Shown: positions 11,227 through 23,452 of the stretch, piece by piece
Numbering within the stretch: the first letter of the stretch is position 1
Layout: the number at the start of each line of letters is the position of its first letter
NCBI RefSeq assembly: GCF_041956535.1
Contig: NW_027192205.1
Location: forward strand, 462,900-526,899
Direction: 5' to 3'
Origin: Calcarisporiella thermophila CBS 279.70
Lineage: Eukaryota > Calcarisporiellomycota
DNA length: 64,000 nucleotides
Program-made: the position numbers and the translations under genes
Notes under the pieces: model-generated
Told to the model about the DNA's origin: nothing
The model's input: the letters and a program-made list of their open reading frames with translations, nothing else
Databases searched by the model: none

Positions 11227-13222
11227 CTAACAGTTTCGGGATTTTTTCTCCTCACGAAAAAATTTGAACTCCTTGGCCTCCTTCTTCCCTTTCTCCATGT
11301 TCACGAGAGACATGATCACCAACGCTAGCAAGAACATCCCAAAAATGAATATCATGCTATATCGTAGCTCGTGTGTCGCTTGTGAGATAACCCCAATGAC
11401 GAGTGGGCCTAGCCAGGAGGACCCTTTGTCGGTGATTTCATAGAGGGCAAAAAACTCATTTTCATAACCCGATGGGATCAGCTAGCAAGGAAACTAATTA
11501 GTCAATGCGGGGCTCAAGCCAGGAGCTTCCATATTCAAGACGAAACAGTGGAGGGGGGATCCATACCTCTGCAAACAAAACTCGAATGTACGACTGGCTG
11601 GCGCCCAGCAAAAGCCCATGAACCCCCGCGACCACATATAGCTCGGGGATGCTTTTTAGTCCAATGGGCAGCGCGAACCCAAGCAGCCCGTACACGGGCA
11701 CTAGCAGATAGAGAAACATGAGGATCATCATCATCGACTTCGTGCGCAGCTTGGTTTTCCTCTGGATAAAGAGCCAGAAGTAATTGCCAAGCATTGCAAC
11801 AAAAGGAATTTCCAGCGCGGCAATAAGGAGCTTAAGAAGACAGAAATCAAAAAGAATTAGGTGATGGCTATCGGTATTGGCTAGATATCAAGGAGATAGC
11901 TACCTGAAGCTGAGTCATTCCGATGGATTTTTTGCCAAAAAAGACGGCAATCGTCACGATCGTGTTGAGAGCATCACTGAACAGGAACCAGGTAATGAGC
12001 AGTTTAAAGGTTTCGGACAACATCTTGGCGTGTCTGAAGGTTTCGAATGCTATTCAACGACATGAAAACATTACATGTCAGACATGCAGTCTTTCATCCA
12101 CAACTCAAAAATGAACTGTACTCTTCTTCCATGAATAGACCACAAAATTCGTGTCTCGTGGAAGCGGAGGTCCCGGCCGGGGTTTCAACCACAGAAGAGT
12201 GAACGTCATGAATCCTGCCCACCAGACCCCCGTTAGAGCAGTTGCGATCTGCATACTGTAGATGGTTTGTCCAGTGACATAGACCAGAATGGCTGCCAGT
12301 AACAGCATAATGACTCCGCCCAGATATCCCAGGGCAAATCCGACTCCTGAGATCTTATTGCAAACTGAATCGCTAATGGCGTTCACTTCGGTCTCGCTGA
12401 GCTCTCCCTCACGGCGTGCTGAAACGACGTCGGGATGGTGGCGAGTCAGGATCGGGAGAAATGCGTACCAGAAGACAATGGAGGCGCCATAGAAGACACC
12501 ACTAATTATGGTTAGGGCGGCGGCGAGTGGATAAAGCGATGGGGAGCGCACAGCAAGGAAAAGAACGAGCGAGGCCGCTCCCAGATACGAAAAAATAAGG
12601 AGGAATTTTTTGCGAAAATCTGTATCATTGAAGAGACAGAGGTTGAGGAGGATGGACACAAGCCCCATAGAATGGGAGATACGTACTTCCGTGGTCCGCC
12701 AATGCTCCAAGACTTATGTAAACGAATAATTGAATGATGGAAGATATAACAGTGATATAAAGTGCGAACGACGTAGAGTCGACCAGTCCGCTCCCGAAAT
12801 AAGTTAGGCACTTGTAATCCGGTTTTGTCTACAATGACGCGAGCAAAAAAGCATCAGAATTAAGAGGTCCGAGAAAAAGGAAAATAAGCGGTGCCAATTA
12901 CGGTATCACACGGGGTCTTCCCGTCAGACAGCTCGACTCCAGCAGCACTTGAGAGAGTTTCCAAGATAATTCCTTGAAACACCGCGCTAAACACGACGTA
13001 GAACGGCTCATTGGCAAATCCGCACATATACCATCTTTGAGGGAAATGAGCTCAAGATCAGAATTCATCCATTTGCATGCAAGCAAATAAAATAAGCTAC
13101 CCCCAGAGCTCACGCTTGGTGGTTATGGGCTCTTCGAAATCTTTTGTCAGAAGACCTAAATCATGTTCATCGTCAATCTGCTTATCTAACTGAAGATTTC
13201 CTGTCTCCTTGTTTTCTTGCAT
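11227..13222 (-). CDS. ATG22: Atg22-like vacuolar amino-acid effluxer (MFS)
   Basis: Seven exons: 13222-13101, 13034-12902, 12828-12687, 12619-12122, 12049-11904, 11830-11567 and 11481-11227; 519 aa with every junction in frame. After an acidic N-terminus the protein has TTKRELWGWYMCGFANEPFYVV, the Atg22 start of helix 1, then LGALADHGNFRKK, the hydrophilic loop typical of the family. Further helices follow, with LLITWFLFSDALNTIVTIA and ITDKGSSWLGPLVIG, both family landmarks. It ends in a basic cytosolic tail (KEFKFFREEKKSRN). Atg22 exports amino acids such as Leu from the vacuole after autophagic breakdown. The neighbours, an iron carrier of the vacuole and a lytic carboxypeptidase on the same strand, fit a vacuolar role. 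Start chosen at MQENKETGN; an upstream in-frame Met adds hydrophobic residues not typical of the family. Confidence 0.92.
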
Positions 13223-13653
13223 GGCCGCTTGTTTATGCGATGTCAATGTACTGAGCGTCAAGCTACCAAGGAAGAAAGGGCTTGAATTTTTTTTTTGGAG
13301 TATTTTGAGTGTCAAGCATATTTAGAGTTGAATTAATTGTGCCAGTCGATTGGATATCAAGGATAGCCCCAAAAGAATAGTGGAAGTCAGCCGAATGGTT
13401 TTGACCAGGTATTAAAGCTCCGGGTGTCACCAAATAGAAACCGAAATAGAACCCGCCAAAGCATTGTGGAGAATCTCCTAAGTGCTTGAGCAGCAGACCT
13501 ATCCTGCTTTTGATAAAAGGTGTGCAAGCGACTAGTAATTTATTTATTCAAATGCAACAGGACAGTGGTAAATTCAATAATGGATACAATAGAGAGGCAT
13601 GCTTCAGTACACTCCGAGACGTTGAAATATAGATAGACTGTCGTGAATTGGCA
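13223..13653. other. Intergenic upstream of ATG22
   Basis: 431 nt, AT-rich, with a T9 tract near 13290. Upstream of ATG22 and downstream of the carboxypeptidase. No gene seen. Confidence 0.5.
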
Positions 13654-15655
13654 CTAATATTCATACCCCTCAATGAATCTGGTAATCATATCTAGAGCAT
13701 TTTCCTATAAAGAATAGATGGATATTAGCATCAAACTTTAAAGAATACATCTCATGGATGATATGGTCCTATACCGGTTGGTCCAAGGGTGCATAATGGC
13801 CAGCGCACAGGATGATAACTCGTTCCAATTTCCCACCTTTTGCCGCGTATCCGGCCAGGTTTCCGTTTGGTCCGATCCATAACTTCCGTGCTGCATCAGT
13901 ACGTTTATATTCCTCTGCTCCGTCGTGCTTCAGGGCACGGATCCAGTCAGTATTTGAGGCGACGCCGTCGCGGTAGTCGAATGCGCCCTGGTAGAGCAAT
14001 ACCTTGTAGTGATTACTCTGAAGTAGCAGCTCCACATACCTGGCAGCGGATTTACATATATCAAATCGCATCTCCTCCTTTACAGCGTTATCGGATCCAA
14101 AGGATTTTTTCCCCCCCTCCAAGTGGAGAAGCTGAAGGGTTTCAGGCTTTTTCAAAAAGGCAAGCATGGGACGCTTATTAATTTGATCCACCCTCCGCAC
14201 ATCATACCAGTTGACATTCCCCGTCGCGTTGGCAAACACCCCAAACATTTTGTTGCGTGCATTGCGTGCCGCGAGGAAGTCTTGGGCTTGGATATGCGAA
14301 ACTACCTGGTCTGTGAGGCTTTGGATTAGATCTCGTTGTTCGGGGGAAACGAGTCCTTTAGTTTAATTAAGAAAGGAGGTCAGCATTATAATAAAAATAG
14401 ACCCAAGAAGAATCAATGAATGAGCGAGGAGGTACCCAGATAATAAGCATGAGGGCCATGGGTCGGCACTTGCGTCAATGGATCGGTCAAACCATTGCCG
14501 ACTGCGAGGCCTGCCAGCGGGATCAAGTGTTCTTGAGGCCCGTTACCTACTCATTCCAGAGAAGGGTCAATGTCGTCCTCATAGCCGTTGATTCAAGGCA
14601 AATCAGCTTCTTACTTGATTTGATCTGCTCATTCCGCCGATGAATAGCATAAGAAAAAGAAGGGACATACTTGCCACCATAGCTCTCGCCTATACCATGT
14701 GTTAGCTACGAGTTAGCCGCATCCATTCCCTTGCTTGGTTGAAGAGCTGGACCCACCTGTTATATAAAGAGGCCTGCTCCGTTGTTCTGGATGCAACTCA
14801 TAGAACTTGTCCATGAAAACGAGCAGATCGTTGGCGACCGCCTCTTGGTTCATAACATACCCCTCTTTAGAGTACTCTGGCTGTCCGAATTCATCATCAG
14901 TGAGAGCGTGCTTATAATCCGTGGTGAAGTTTTCGTTCAAGCTACCAAGTGATTTATTTAGGTATGAGTAGCCTAAATTTTACGGTAGTTAAAGTTAAGG
15001 AAGAAGAGAGGTTGCAAAATAGCAAAGTCGTACCTGTTCCCACAGGCTGATCTATAAATAGCATAGAATAATGCCTGCTCCATGTGCTGTTACGACGGTG
15101 AAGAAGCACATTGTGGTCCACCCATAAAGGGCCATTCTGTATACAAACGGGTCAAATTTTTGCTTGAAGAATAACTTACTCCATGAAATACCTCTAAAAA
15201 CAAGCCAGTCATGGAAGAAGAGCCTGGGCCGCCTTGGAGCCATCTGCACAACAAAAAAAAAGAGTTGGAGTTAACGAAATGAGGCGGTTAAGGGTGATTC
15301 CAAGCATGAAAACACGTACATGATGAGAGGAGAGTCCTGTTTTTTGGGTTCTTCAGCAGGAAAGAACCAGTAAAACCTATATGCAGTAGAGATTGTCAGA
15401 TGCACCTTTGCCCCCACAACCCAATATTACTTACAATGAGGCAAAATTCGTTGTATTTTCGGCTTTCCATTCCCGCACTTTTATATACCCAGCATAGCTC
15501 TCAGGCTCGGCTTCTCCATTAGCCATAGGAAGGCCAGTCACTTTATCCCGGGGTTGTAGAGCGTCGGGATGGAACCGTGCAAACGAGATTCGTTGGGGGA
15601 ACGCGAGGAGAAAGAGAAGGCTGAAGATAAGGAAAGACAAGGCTATGCGTCTCAT
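13654..15655 (-). CDS. Serine carboxypeptidase, family S10
   Basis: Nine exons: 15655-15435, 15376-15320, 15243-15192, 15136-15034, 14972-14757, 14689-14615, 14546-14436, 14355-13775 and 13704-13654; 488 aa. A signal peptide (MRRIALSFLIFSLLFLLAFP) is followed by ESYAGYIKV and [23 protein letters not shown]. The catalytic triad is visible: Ser in GESYGGKYVPS (about 219), Asp in YQGAFDYRDGV and His in AGHYAPLDQP near the end. The W-L-Q-G-G-P-G-S-S and Q-E-H-L-I-P-L segments are closer to vitellogenic/CPVL-type carboxypeptidases than to yeast CPY. A secreted or vacuolar exopeptidase is expected. The true C-terminus needs the last 51-nt exon; without it the reading frame stops inside the donor after DQP. 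Divergent from ECM29. Confidence 0.93.
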
Positions 15656-16434
15656 CTTGGAATCATGAAATTGCTTCGAATGGGGAGAGGAAAGAGGAAG
15701 CTTTTCAGAGTCTATTCGGTGTTTGTACATGAGCATATTTTCGCTTGCTTGGCCCTGGGTTTAATACTGCTCTTTAGTGCTGCACACTGAATGGTCAGAC
15801 GATTAGTGTGGCAAAACAAGATTAAATTCATGATGCGGCTTAGATTGTGTAGAGTGACTGGCATGGGGAGGGTGCATTATATCATGTGCTGATGGGTTAT
15901 CAGATGATCTGAAAGAACATATTGTCTCCTCGAAACGATATGTAGAATGGACGTAGTCTTTCAACAATACTACACATCTACTTTTGCGTTGACATGTCGA
16001 TGGAAGTAGTTGCTTAATAATATTTTGATAGCCATCTACTCCGTGAAGCTATGTGCCTGCTTAGAGGGAAGAAGGTGTTTGGAGGTAGTGTAATAATTTA
16101 GAAAAATATAGATCGCAGGGCGTAAATTAGTATCTTCAATGTATGGATTCAAGATCAAAAAGTTGCGTGTATGTCTTCATACTTGTCCGTTTTGGCAGGT
16201 GAGGACATAACGGCGAAAATGGAAATGCTTATTTATTGCACTGGACTTTGCGCTGAGAGAGAAATTGGATTTCCAAGAAAGCTGACGCGTCGTTGACGCG
16301 TGCAGCGAAATTACTAAAGACTCTTCCCCGGTCACAATTTTTGATTCCGATATAATTGCTCGAATTTTTAGTTATCTCTAGATACTCTCCCTTTTTTATT
16401 ATTATTATACTTCACTGTCGGATTTTAGATTATA
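15656..16434. other. Divergent intergenic region, carboxypeptidase/ECM29
   Basis: 779 nt of promoter-type DNA. It is AT-rich next to ECM29 (poly-T and TTATTATTATTA just before the ATG) and holds two MluI-type motifs listed separately. No gene seen. Confidence 0.6.
16285..16301. promoter_or_regulatory. Pair of MCB-like motifs (ACGCGT)
   Basis: Two copies of TGACGCGT occur 11 bp apart (ACGCGT at 16285-16290 and 16296-16301), about 135-150 bp upstream of the ECM29 start. ACGCGT is the site for MBF-type G1/S factors in yeasts; the TGACG part also resembles a CRE half-site. Function here is inferred from spacing and position only. Confidence 0.4.
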
Positions 16435-19400
16435 ATGGCCGAAAGAATATTAGGTAAAGTCTTTATTTATATGGACTTTGTTTATGAAAAAGTATTTATG
16501 AACTCCTGGATGCGCTTCTTTGGAATTATATACCGGATTTTAGAACTGCTCGACAATGTAGAGTTACGAATAGCGCTTGCCGATTCCGATGAACAATTTG
16601 AGAAGGCATTAGGTACTTATCTCTGTCCGGTGTTGCGAGAACTAAGGCGCCCAGAAGAATCTGTACGACGTAAATCACTAGAGATTCTATCCCACATTGG
16701 AAAAAGAGTTCGATCTCGCCAGGCAGTAAAACTGCCAGTTGAAGAATTAGTTGCTCTGATAAGCGATAGCACCATGCCTGCAGTGGTGGGAAATGTGGCA
16801 ATGATGTACTTGGGGATGGGTTTTGAGAGAATAAGTGTGGAGGTATATATCATTTGCTCCCGAAAATATGGTGATGGCAAACTAATGTTAATTCATAGGA
16901 CCGTCTGGACTATCTTCCAAAATTAGTTGCTAATATTGCTGAGCGGCCAGCACATCAACAGACATCTCTGCTTCGTATAGTGCTTCCGGTATACACTCAT
17001 TACATAAAAGAAGGCGTCCATATGAATAATAATCGTTCCATTATATAGGTTTTAAAAGAAATTAAACGAGATCCCATTGTTCCCTCACCAGACCCATACA
17101 ACTTTACAGAGAAACCAGAGGACGCTGTGTGTCTCTTAGGCATCTTTACTGAGGTGATGCTCTACCATCCGCCTGCTCCAGAACGAAAGTCCACTCCTGG
17201 CGAGTCAAGGTATTTTCCTATTGATTTCTTCCGAAATGAAACCAACTCAATGTCCCCTATCAATAGCGCAGAGAAAAAACCTCACATACCGTCCGGTATG
17301 AGTCCTAATTCAGTCAAATCCATTACCGATGATGGAAAAGCAAGCTGGACAACAAACATTCAAGAGCTGAGGTCAATCAAGGTTGGTGAAAAGTGTCAGC
17401 TCACTTAAACCCTAAACATTACTGATCTTTCAAAGGATAGCTTGGAATTCTACGTTTTATCAGCAATTCTTCTCTACTTCCTGATGATCTTCCCGATTCG
17501 GTTATAATCAAACGCTTTTGTATCCTTCTTATTGGAGCCTGTGACCCTTCACACGAAGTTTTAGATTTAGCTGAAGACGGCTTAAAGCGATTAAAAAAGC
17601 CGGACTTGGAGGACAAAAAGGTTCTTATTTTCCTCTCTAAAAGAGTAGTTGCTTTATATCTAACAAAAATACATGGATATGCTATATGGGTAGACTGTGG
17701 AAGAACTGTATAAACTGTATCAAGGCTCTCTCTTCGGGAAACCGAATCCACAAGGTTAACGAGGATTTTTTTTTTTCGGATTGTATTGAATGCTCACTTT
17801 AACCTCGCTCTCATTTTCGGTCACATTTAGCGGCCCAATCCATTCCGGCTTCGGTTTTTAGAACTCCTGCCTCTCCACCACTTAAACATCGCATTCTAAT
17901 GTATCTTTCAAAATCACGCACCGCCACCAACACTATGCCCGCCATGGTTCAGGTCGCATTCGATTGCCTGTATGGCGCGGAAACTACACCAAAACTCAGA
18001 AACCAAGGGATGCACTTTGTACAATGGTCTGCTCGAATGGCCAATTCCGAGATTATCAGACCAATTGCCAACGTTCTGGTGTCAGGAATGCTCAAGTTTA
18101 TTGAGGAACAGCGGGAGATGACTGGTAATGACGCCGAGACTTTACGAGGGTTTGGATATGTGGCCATTGGGCTCATTACCAAGAGAGGTATGTCAAATGG
18201 TCACCGTGGATAGTTGTCTATTTCGATAGAGCCAATGATTTAAGCCCCCTTATTTTTGTAAATATTTTAGTACCAGATATGTTCCGAACTGATATTCCTC
18301 TTCTCTCGAATCTCTTTTCATCCGTCTCGACCGAAACTGCCAATGTGCGAGTCTCTGTGCAAGAGGCCCTTTCTCTCATGATAGATGTATATAAAGATTT
18401 TACAGAGCAGGTTAGCCAAGAAGACATAAGTCAGGTGGAATCCATACTGGAGGATAATATCGACAAAGTAAGTGTTCAATTCCAGAGCAATATGCCGTGC
18501 AACCAATAGCTATTTTTCATGACTAATCTTTTATTGGTTCAAAAGAACGTCCATCAAGCACGATATTCTGCCGTTAAATATGCCACCTCCTTATTCCCTT
18601 TCACACATTCTATGGCACGATACCTCTGTCTATTAGCTTCGGCAGATGAAAAGCTTGAGGTTCGCGAGCTAGCATTAGAAGGACTCTCTTTCCCTGCGGT
18701 GGTCAACGAGCAGACCATCCCCAACTTCGAAGAACTTGTCTCATTGATACGGTCGAAATCCCCCACTCGATTGGAACGGATATCGGAGCTCTTACAACAA
18801 CGCCCATCGATGGGAAGGAAATATGTGATGGGATATGAATCGGGTGTGATGCGGAACATTTTAGTGTTCTTATGGAAATTGATCGTGGCAAATGCTGACG
18901 CAAGAGCCTTTATGGACGCTGGAAGTGGCGAGATTGAGAGTTCCGGTAGGAGACGCGAAGAGCTGGAGTGGTTGGAGCTGGTACCTCGATCGCGACCACA
19001 TGTGAAATTATGGATTGCCAGGAGATGGATGCAGGAGGATGGAGGGGGCATAAAAAGCTTCTTGGAGCTAGTTGATAAGGCACTTATGGCTGAACACGCC
19101 GGGGATTTTCTACAAAGTGTGTCTGCAGGGTGTCTGTTAGAGCTGATGTCACTTGGACCCGAGGGGGTGTGTGAACGCTACTTTGGACAGGTGGACTGGT
19201 TCAAGGTAAAGCTTTATTCTTCATCCGAGGTGGCAGCTCAGACTAATCAATACTCCTGACGGTTAGTCTCGACTAAACTCAACAAAGCAGGAGGCACGGC
19301 ATTTTATGTCTCATATACTTGGTCTGGTTGCTACCAGTCAACTCCCTCAGAATTCGGCTCGCATCAATGCTTTAGAAGCTCTCCTGCGGGAGTTATTCGA

Positions 19401-22400
19401 CCTCCTTACTAGCCCTTCTACCGCCCGTGCAACGGAACACCGACACGGTGCCACCCTAGCAATGGGTTTCTTAATTGGTCGCCTCACCTATCGCTATCCC
19501 AATGAGCAGTTTGTTCCACGGGAATTATTAGAAAACATCGTCCAACAATTCAGTCAACTTTTAGGCTCCAGCATGAATATGCTCGTCAGTGCAGCTTGTA
19601 TTGCGTTGGCTGAAGCAGGCCGATATGGTCCCCTCCCGCAACCTGATGGCGACGCAAACAGGGAACGAATAGTGGATCCACTGATAGGGCTGGTCAAAAG
19701 GGCAAGAGACTCCAAAGTGCAAGAGCATGCTCTCATTGCACTAGGCCACATCGCAGTCGGCGATTCATCCTTCACCTCAAAAGTATTAGAGCTTATCTAC
19801 TCTCTGCCATCCCTCGTCTCAAAGCAGGTCGAGGTACTCTTTACAGCGGGGGAGATACTTGCTTGCGTTGCTGCTGGTTGGAAATGCTCCAATATGGAAG
19901 CCCATCTGGACGTTTCTGGAGCACCCAATCCTGCTGATAGAGTCGGAAGAGAGAAAGGAGACGAGGTGATGGAAGAGGTGATGCATAAACTATTGAACGA
20001 GATGCTGCCTACGAATAGCCCGGCCTCTAGGAAAGCTGTGTGTGTATGGCTGTTAGGACTTGTGCGGTTGTGCGATACCCACCCGATAATGCGAAAGGAA
20101 TTGATCCGAATCCATGAGGCATTTACAATATTGCTCGGGAATAAGGATGGTAAATGACACATTTTTTTTGAATCGAGAAAGTCACGAGTGTACATCTGCA
20201 TTAACATGATGGCTATTATTTCGCAGACTTTGTGCAAGAGGCCGCCTCAAAGGGCATCGGACTTGTGTATGAGTTGGGTGATGCCACTGTCCGTAAGCAT
20301 ATGGTTGATTCTCTCGCAGGGATTCTCGGTGACCGTGCAAACAGAAAAACGACCGCGCTTTCTGGCGTTACTCCTGACACCGAACTCTTCGATGCCTCCA
20401 CGCTTGGCTCCGCACCCGACGGCTCCTCATTAACAACCTATCGCTCCCTCCTCTCACTGGCCTCCGACATGAACCAGCCCGAGCTGGTAGTTAAGTTTAT
20501 GCAACTTGCAAATCACAATGCCCTCTGGCAATCACGCGCGGGTGCCGCATTTGGGGTGACCGCTATCGTGGCGCAGGCTGAAGAGGAGCTGCGGCCCTAT
20601 CTGGCAGATTTAATCCCGCGACTATACAGGTATCAGTACGATCCAGACCCTAAAGTGAACGCCGCCATGACCAACATTTGGCGGGTACTAGTGAAAGAGC
20701 CGAAAAAGGCGGTCGATGAGCATTTCGAAGCAATTATGCGGGGCCTCCTTGAGGGAATGGGGTCGAGGGAGTGGAGGGTTAGGGAGTCTTGCTGCTCCGG
20801 AACCACGGATCTTCTCCACGGAAGATCCATGTCGCAGTTGGAACCCTACCTCGAAGACCTATGGAATATGAGCTTCCGGGCCCTGGACGACCAAAAAGAG
20901 TCCGTTCGAACCGCGGCGTTCAAGACTTGTCGCGCGCTCACCAACATGACGGTAAGATTTGCGGACTCGGGTGTATCGAATCCCGCGGATGGCCAGCGGA
21001 TGCTTGGGATTGTCATCCCGTTTTTACTGAAGCGTGGGCTGGTGTCCGATGCGGAGGACGTGCAGCGGTTCAGCTTGAATGTGATAATCAAGCTGTGCAA
21101 ACGTGGCGGAACCGTTCTAAGGCCATGGGTTGGAGAGATCGTTGGCACGCTGTTGGAGGGGATGTCGAGTTTCGAGCCACAGATCATGAGTAAGTTAACC
21201 AGAGGATACAGAGTGTGCCCGATGATGATAGGGCCTAGTGTCTTAACATCCATCATTCTATTAGATTATTTAAGTTTTCACGTGGAACGTTATGACATAT
21301 CGAGAGAACAACTAGAAACCTCAAGACTCACCGCGGCAAAAATGTCTCCTCTTGTAAATATTCCTACAACCTATCTCTATGTTCGAAAATACTCACCCGA
21401 TATTGCATAAATAGATGGAAGGCATCGAGTCTTGTATTGATCTTGTTGACGAAGGCACTATGGTATCCATGCGCGACCATCTTCTCAACGTCATCCGTAA
21501 GGGTATAGGTCTTCCCTCCAAAGCCGCGTGCGCACGGTTCCTCGTTAGCGTGTGTATTCGTCGGCCGGAAGCTGTACGGTCTTCCGCTGACATGCTCCTC
21601 AAAGCAATAAGCGGTGCTATTCTTGATACCTCTCCGGCGGTGAGAAAGTCCTATGCGACCGCAGCGGGCTATGTGGCGCATTTGTGCGGAGATAGATCGA
21701 TTGAGCGATTCATTGCCCACTTGAAAGGCATCTACATTGGTAACGAAGGTAGATACCGCGTATCCATGGTTCAGGGCTGGTTTGTGCTAACGCCTTCTCA
21801 ATAAAAAAAGATGAGCAGTTAAGGTCTATTCCCGGAATTACTGTGCTGGAAATGACCAAGCATGCATCTGATCAACTTAAACGTTTCCAATCTACCCTCC
21901 TGCCCTTTGTCTTTTTCGGGACGCACGATGCGAACGAGAGTATTCAAAGCCACTGGAAGGATGCTTGGGAAGACAGTATCTCTTCTACTTCTGGATCCAT
22001 CAAGCTATATCTTGCTGAAATCATGGATTTCCTCTTTGAACTATTTGATGCTAACTCTTGGATCACTAAGCGCCAGGCCGCGGTTACTCTGGCGGATGTA
22101 GCCGAGATTATTGGGAAGGATATTGCCCCCTATATGGATAGGGTATTGCCAATGTTAGTGAGTAATTTGTCCGGAAGGGTATGGGAGGGGAAAGAGGCCG
22201 TCCTGAGTGCTCTGTGCAATGTTGCTGTCTCTTATCCTGAGTATTTCAAGGACCATCAGGAGAAACTAAACGAGGTTGGAAAGGTAATTGGTATATCATG
22301 CAGAGGGAAGGGGGGGGGGGGGAAGAGGGGAATGTGCAGCTAATAAGTCTGGTTTACTTTTTCTAGGTACTTCTTCGTGAATGTAAGAAGAGAAATCTCA

Positions 22401-23182
22401 AATACAAGCGGCAAGCCATCGACAGCCTCGCTCGTTTTGGTGACACTTTCTCCTCGCCGGCCTATGATCTCTATGCTGAAGCAGCCCCGCTGTTGTTTGA
22501 TATTCTCGATTCCCTCTCAGACGACACAATGGATATCGACGATGAAGCCGACGATACAGAGCGGAAGCCCCTCCTTAATCTCCTGACTACCAACGTGGTG
22601 AAGGCGCTTGGGATGTGTTATACGCGGAAGAGCGACCAACAACGAGAGCATTTGCTGTCGCTGGTGCAGAGGCTAGCGGGGGCGATGAAAGACGGGGTAT
22701 GGATGGTAAGGAGCGGAGTTCTAGAAGCACTGAAGAAGGTGGCGGAGAGAACGGATGAGGCGGTGTTCGATGAGGAAAACACTAGGGAGATAGTCGGGAT
22801 TGTGAAGGATGGGATAGAGGATACAAAGGTTTGAGCCACGCGAGCCAATTACTCTTTGCCAAGACAAGACAGAAGCGCTCACTCTGTTTTATTTATTACT
22901 TTAGTACTCAGCCATCCGCACCTTAGCATTTGAAATACTATGCCTTTTATCGGAACGTGCACAAGGTTAATTACGTGATAAGAGGAATATGCAATATGCA
23001 GCCAAGCCACTAAGCTCTTTTTAATAGGTTCATTAAACCTTAATTTCTCGGCCTTACTCAGCGGCAGCCTAATAGGGGCCTTCCGCATCGCGCAACAGCA
23101 AGGCCCGCGGATCGTAGGGGGTCAGGAGCGGGCTGCCGAGCACATCAAGGCGCTGGAGAAGTTTGGGCCGAAGCATCATTAG
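16435..23182 (+). CDS. ECM29: Proteasome-associated HEAT-repeat protein Ecm29/ECPAS
   Basis: About 17 exons: 16435-16453, 16544-16842, 16899-16988, 17049-17381, 17441-17620, 17694-17754, 17831-18187, 18271-18467, 18546-19205, 19291-20149, 20227-21189, 21265-21353, 21415-21748, 21811-22283, 22367-22828, 22905-22965 and 23028-23182. This gives 1863 aa, close to yeast Ecm29. Recognition: LDNVELRIALADSDEQFEKAL near the start (human ECPAS has the same motif), FLCPVL-like and EILSHIGKRVRSR segments, SIPASVFRTPAS, QEAASKGIGLVYELGD, SRLTAAKMSP, then HEAT repeats to the end. The family ties the 26S proteasome to quality-control sites and stabilises or remodels it. A 57-nt GT-AG segment at 17210-17266 is in frame and could be an optional intron. 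At the last exon only the acceptor before 23028 avoids a stop. Confidence 0.93.
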
Positions 23183-23452
23183 CTGGCTAGACAGCTTGCG
23201 GCCTCTGAGACCTATTTTTGGACCCTGGGTGAGCTTGTGTAAAAATAATTAAGATGTTTGTGCACGAGCACCCGCGAATTCAAAATTTAATGGGTGTAGT
23301 TTCTGTTATTTTTATTATTCTATGGTCTTGTTTCTTGCTCGTTTATTTTTTCATATAACAAAGACATTCTTTAATCCGGATATCCAAGTCCATCAACTGA
23401 TTCATCCTTGCATCCTCTTCCACATTCCCGTCTTCCCTCATCTACTCTCCTG
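23183..23452. other. Intergenic, ECM29 to first chitin synthase
   Basis: 270 nt with an AT-rich centre and a pyrimidine-rich leader (CATCCTCTTCC...) directly before the chitin synthase start. No gene seen. Confidence 0.5.

Noticed and set aside
15807-15816. Proteasome-associated control element (Rpn4-type) upstream of ECM29.
   Set aside because: TGTGGCAAAA has one mismatch to GGTGGCAAA and lies over 600 bp upstream, nearer the divergent gene.
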